In this document: positions 13,382 to 16,238 of the stretch, in pieces
Numbering within the stretch: position 1 is the first letter of the stretch
Layout of the letters: the number at the start of each line of letters is the position of its first letter
Source: Pyrinomonadaceae bacterium
Lineage (GTDB): Bacteria; Acidobacteriota; Blastocatellia; Pyrinomonadales; Pyrinomonadaceae
Assembly (NCBI GenBank): GCA_013813825.1
Contig: JACCRA010000300.1
Span: forward strand, 1-16,238
Reading direction: 5' to 3'
DNA: 16,238 nucleotides
Translations under genes and position numbers: made by a program
The notes under the pieces: generated by a model
Seen by the model: the letters and a program-made list of their open reading frames with translations, nothing else
What the model was told of the DNA's origin: nothing
Databases searched by the model: none

Positions 13382-14359
13382 TTAAACTTCCTGACTGATG
13401 AGTTGCGCCAGCGTCGAGGGATCGACGTTGCCGCCGGAGATGATGACGCCAACGCGCTCGACATCCGGCGGTAACTTATTGAACAACACCGCCGCCGCCG
13501 CCGCCGCGCCCGTCGGCTCGACGAGCAGTTTCAGACGAAACAGCAAGAACTTCATCGCCTCCACGATCTCCACGTCCGAGACAAGCAGCACGTCTTCAGC
13601 ATTCTGTTGCAAGACGGGGAACGTCAACGCGCCGGGCGACTGATTCCGCATCCCGTCGGCGACAGTCGGCGGCGGCGGGATACAGACTCTTTCGCCTTTC
13701 ACAAACGACTGCCGCGTGTCGTCCGCCGTCTCGGCCTCGACGGCGAAGCAACGGACCTGCGGATTGGTCCCCTTCGCCGCCGTGCTCGCGCCCGCGAATA
13801 GCCCGCCGCCGCCGCACGGCGTGACGAGCGCATCCAGATCACCAACGTCCTCAAATAACTCTAACGCGCACGTTCCCTGCCCCGCCATGATCAAATAATC
13901 GTCGTAAGGCGGCACCATCGTTAAGCCTTCACGGTCGGCGATCTCGCGGGCGAACGCCGCGCGGTCGTCGCGCTGCCGATCATAGAAAACGACTTCCGCC
14001 ACATAGCCGCGCGTCGCCGCCACTTTCGCGCGCGGCGCGTCCGTCGGCATCGCGATCACAGCCCGTGTGCCCGCGTCTCTCGCCGCCAGCGCGACCGCCT
14101 GCGCGTGATTGCCCGACGAAAAAGCCACCACGCCGCCGCGCAACTCTTCATTTGAAAGCGACCGAATTTTATTCGTCGCGCCCCGCATCTTGAAGGCTCC
14201 GGCGCGCTGCAAATTCTCGCACTTGAAAAACACTTGCCGCCCCGCCGCCTCGTCAAACGAGCGCGACGTGACGACCGGCGTGCGGTGGACGAAGGGGCTG
14301 ATGCGCGCCCGCGCTTCGTGGATGAGATCGCTGCTCAACATCTTCGGGGAATGATTCAT
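13382..14359 (-). CDS. PLP-dependent threonine/serine dehydratase-like enzyme (fold type II)
   Basis: The 325-residue protein has the single catalytic domain of threonine dehydratases and serine racemases, without the ACT regulatory domain of biosynthetic IlvA. RTPVVTSRSFDEAAG (26-40) is followed by KCENLQRAGAFKMRGA (46-61) with the PLP lysine K57. SSGNHAQAVAL (81-91) is the substrate loop, TPCGGGGLFAG (180-190) the phosphate-binding glycine loop, and VIISGGN near the C-terminus the ring-nitrogen region with S and N. Such enzymes deaminate Thr or Ser, or racemise Ser, or act on hydroxyaspartate; the sequence alone does not decide. ATG at 14359 overlaps the TGA of the upstream gene as ATGA, suggesting co-translation. 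It is convergent with the TPR gene. Confidence 0.9.
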   Translation of the reverse strand: MNHSPKMLSSDLIHEARARISPFVHRTPVVTSRSFDEAAGRQVFFKCENLQRAGAFKMRGATNKIRSLSNEELRGGVVAFSSGNHAQAVALAARDAGTRAVIAMPTDAPRAKVAATRGYVAEVVFYDRQRDDRAAFAREIADREGLTMVPPYDDYLIMAGQGTCALELFEDVGDLDALVTPCGGGGLFAGASTAAKGTNPQVRCFAVEAETADDTRQSFVKGERVCIPPPPTVADGMRNQSPGALTFPVLQQNAEDVLLVSDVEIVEAMKFLLFRLKLLVEPTGAAAAAAVLFNKLPPDVERVGVIISGGNVDPSTLAQLISQEV

Positions 14360-16176
14360 TTATCGCCGGGCACGGTTAAGTCTAGACGCTTGTTCTCGCC
14401 CGATTGCAGCGTCACGCGCGGCGCGTTGGCGAGACGTTCTTTCATCTCGTCAGCCTTGAGCGGAAACCGACGCCCGTCGGGACGCATGACGAGCGCGGCG
14501 TATTCGCCCGGTGCGCCGGCGACGGTGAAGTGGCCCTCGGCGTTGGCTTGCCCATAGAGGCGCGAGCCGCGCCGGCGTTGCAGGTCTGGATCACTTAGTA
14601 CCAGCATGACGGAAGCGCCGCGCGCGGGCGCGCCGTCTGCCGCCAGTATGCGCCCCGTGAATGTCGCCACGTTGGCCGAGAGGACGACGCGCACATCCTT
14701 CACCTCGCCGCCGTCGGCGAGTTGCAATGGTGAGCGCAGCAGATCGACGCCGTTGCCTATCGCCGACTTGATGTAATAACCCTGCCTGTTGTCGCCTCCG
14801 GCGGAGACGTTCAGGTACAGCCCGCTCGCCGGCAATCCTTCGAGCGCAAACGTTCCGTCCGGCTGAATCTCAGCCGGCGGCTGGTTGAAGCTCTCGCCGC
14901 CGCTGCTTCCTTCAGCGGCTTCGGGATGGACGACAACCCGGCGGGGCAGCGGGTTACCGCCGTCCATCGCGATGATGCCGGAGACGCGCCCGCCCGCGGA
15001 GACTTCGATCACCAGCCCGCTCTGATCGCCGCCGGCCACGATCAAATCCTGTCGCTTCGCGACGAATTTCGGGGCGGCGCGCTCGCCACCGCCGACGATC
15101 ACCGGCCCATCATAGCGCCGGTAATTATGAGACGGCGTCACCGATAAAGTGTAAGAACCGTCGGCGACCTCGCTGATCTCCCAACGCCCCTGCGCGTCCG
15201 CGAAAACGTGATGACTTTCCGGCGACGGCCCGCCGCCGCTGGAAGGTTCTTCCTTAATTCGCAGTTGTATCTCGGCGCGCGGAACGGGGCGTCCGTCGCC
15301 GCGTGCCACGACGACGCCCGAGAGCAAGTGCGTGCCGCGCTCGACAAGTGTGATGTCGATGTCGTCCGCTTCTTCGCTCTCGTCGATCCGGATCGTCGTC
15401 GCCGCGCGGGCGCTCGTCGTTCCACCGTGGTAGGTGTACCCGACCGTCCCGCTGCTGATCCGGTAGCTGCCGTCTTCGTCCGACTGTGTGGCGGCGCTTA
15501 ACTTGCGCTCGCCCGCGCCGACCACATACTCGCCCGGCGGCAAGCCGGACAGACGATAATCGCCGCGCTCGTTCGTCGCCGAGTCCCCGTATCGTTGCTG
15601 ATCCTGATAGACATGGACGAGTTGCCCATCCTTGCGTCGCCACAGACTGATCTCCGTGCTCATCGCCGGCTCGCCGTCCGCGTAAGTGACGCGACCCGTG
15701 ATCGCGCCGCCGCGTTTGGCGCGCACGCGCACCTCGGCGCTGCTGGTCCCGTCCACGGAAACGACGGTCACATCGGGATCAGTCATCGCCGCACTGCCGC
15801 CATACACCTCCGGGCGGATAATTCCCGGCGCGTCCACCAGCACGTAGTATTTGCCCGCCGGCACGTTTTTGATGACAAACTCGCCGCGCCTGTCCGTCCA
15901 CGTCCGATGGTGCTGGCCGGCTCCGCGATTGCCCGGATCGTAGAGGCTGACGGTGACACGCCGCAACGGGCGGTTCGTATCATGAGTCACGACGCGCCCG
16001 CGCACGATTGACCGCCCGCGCGTCGCGGCCACCTCTTTACTCGCCGGCTGCGCGGTCACGCTGATTGTCGCGGCCATGACAACCACCAGTAGCAGCGCGA
16101 CGTGACAGGTGAAAGCTGCGCCGCGAGTTGAGCGACAAGAGTTCCTCTTCAGAGAAAGGACGGATAAGTTTTTCAT
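14356..16176 (-). CDS. Secreted protein with five carboxypeptidase-regulatory-like repeats
   Basis: The 606-residue protein begins with a long signal (basic n-region 1-24, core VALLLVVVMAATISV about 26-40, likely cut VTA-QP after 42). The mature part is a string of five beta-sandwich units of the CarboxypepD_reg type. Each opens G-x-V and closes D-x-x-G-x-F-x-x-x-x-x-x-G-x-Y: VRGRVVTHDTNRP ... TWTDRRGEFVIKNVPAGKYY; ITGRVTYADGEP ... TNERGDYRLSGLPPGEYVV; LSGVVVARGDGRPV ... DAQGRWEISEVADGSYTL; VSGIIAMDGGNP ... QPDGTFALEGLPASGLYL; FTGRILAADGAP ... NAEGHFTVAGAPGEYAAL. No peptidase catalytic domain is present. GGAGG 6 bases upstream fixes ATG 16176 over the upstream TTG. Such proteins are abundant in Acidobacteria; the role is probably surface or periplasmic binding, not determined here. 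Confidence 0.9.
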   Translation of the reverse strand: MKNLSVLSLKRNSCRSTRGAAFTCHVALLLVVVMAATISVTAQPASKEVAATRGRSIVRGRVVTHDTNRPLRRVTVSLYDPGNRGAGQHHRTWTDRRGEFVIKNVPAGKYYVLVDAPGIIRPEVYGGSAAMTDPDVTVVSVDGTSSAEVRVRAKRGGAITGRVTYADGEPAMSTEISLWRRKDGQLVHVYQDQQRYGDSATNERGDYRLSGLPPGEYVVGAGERKLSAATQSDEDGSYRISSGTVGYTYHGGTTSARAATTIRIDESEEADDIDITLVERGTHLLSGVVVARGDGRPVPRAEIQLRIKEEPSSGGGPSPESHHVFADAQGRWEISEVADGSYTLSVTPSHNYRRYDGPVIVGGGERAAPKFVAKRQDLIVAGGDQSGLVIEVSAGGRVSGIIAMDGGNPLPRRVVVHPEAAEGSSGGESFNQPPAEIQPDGTFALEGLPASGLYLNVSAGGDNRQGYYIKSAIGNGVDLLRSPLQLADGGEVKDVRVVLSANVATFTGRILAADGAPARGASVMLVLSDPDLQRRRGSRLYGQANAEGHFTVAGAPGEYAALVMRPDGRRFPLKADEMKERLANAPRVTLQSGENKRLDLTVPGDK

Positions 16177-16182
16177 TGAAAG

Positions 16183-16187
16183 CCTCC
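16183..16187 (-). promoter_or_regulatory. Ribosome site of the repeat-protein gene
   Basis: On the minus strand GGAGG lies 6 bases before ATG 16176; it excludes the TTG start 15 bases upstream, which would lie before the site itself. Confidence 0.7.
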
Positions 16188-16238
16188 ACAATGAATACTG
16201 AGAGCGCGGGAGCTTAACACGGAAGAGATGAGGATGAG

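Overview
The window looks like bacterial chromosome from a G+C-rich organism. Carboxypeptidase-regulatory-like secreted proteins, Uma2 nucleases, TPR proteins and bacterial lipoyl synthase side by side fit an Acidobacteriota-type genome (Blastocatellia-like). That placement is an inference from gene content, not from a marker gene.

Two regions differ in character. Bases 1 to about 2,860 are visibly poorer in G+C and built from mobile and conflict-related pieces. They hold the 3' end of an IS982-type transposase with its right terminus, an orphan polymorphic-toxin C-terminal domain (292-603), and a CPCC-type cysteine-rich putative immunity gene joined to it by an ATGA overlap (600-1013). Next come a DUF6941-like gene and an overlapping 54-residue gene (1016-1634), then a frameshifted IS1595/ISXO2-type transposase on the minus strand (1678-2644). 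Just beyond are the ruins of a response-regulator gene (about 2761-3155), followed by an intact single-domain response regulator (3267-3773) that ends at a strong hairpin.

From about 4,000 on the DNA is G+C-rich and carries ordinary chromosomal genes: an STT3-like GT-C membrane glycosyltransferase (4031-5815); a Uma2 nuclease overlapping a small putative lipoprotein (5891-6873); a two-gene operon of a leucine-carboxyl-methyltransferase-like SAM enzyme and an FAD-binding oxidoreductase (7028-9547); a long inverted repeat between convergent genes (9561-9630); lipA on the minus strand (9638-10591); a TetR-AraC regulator operon with a palindromic operator inside its promoter (10796-12427); and a secreted TPR protein (12571-13290). 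On the minus strand a secreted protein with five carboxypeptidase-regulatory-like repeats (14356-16176) overlaps by ATGA a PLP-dependent threonine/serine dehydratase-like enzyme (13382-14359).

I see no rRNA, tRNA, CRISPR array or complete defence island. The best candidates for something new are the orphan toxin/immunity piece with its two overlapping companion genes between IS elements, the lone STT3-like transferase, the methyltransferase-oxidoreductase pair, and the TetR-AraC operon with its built-in operator.
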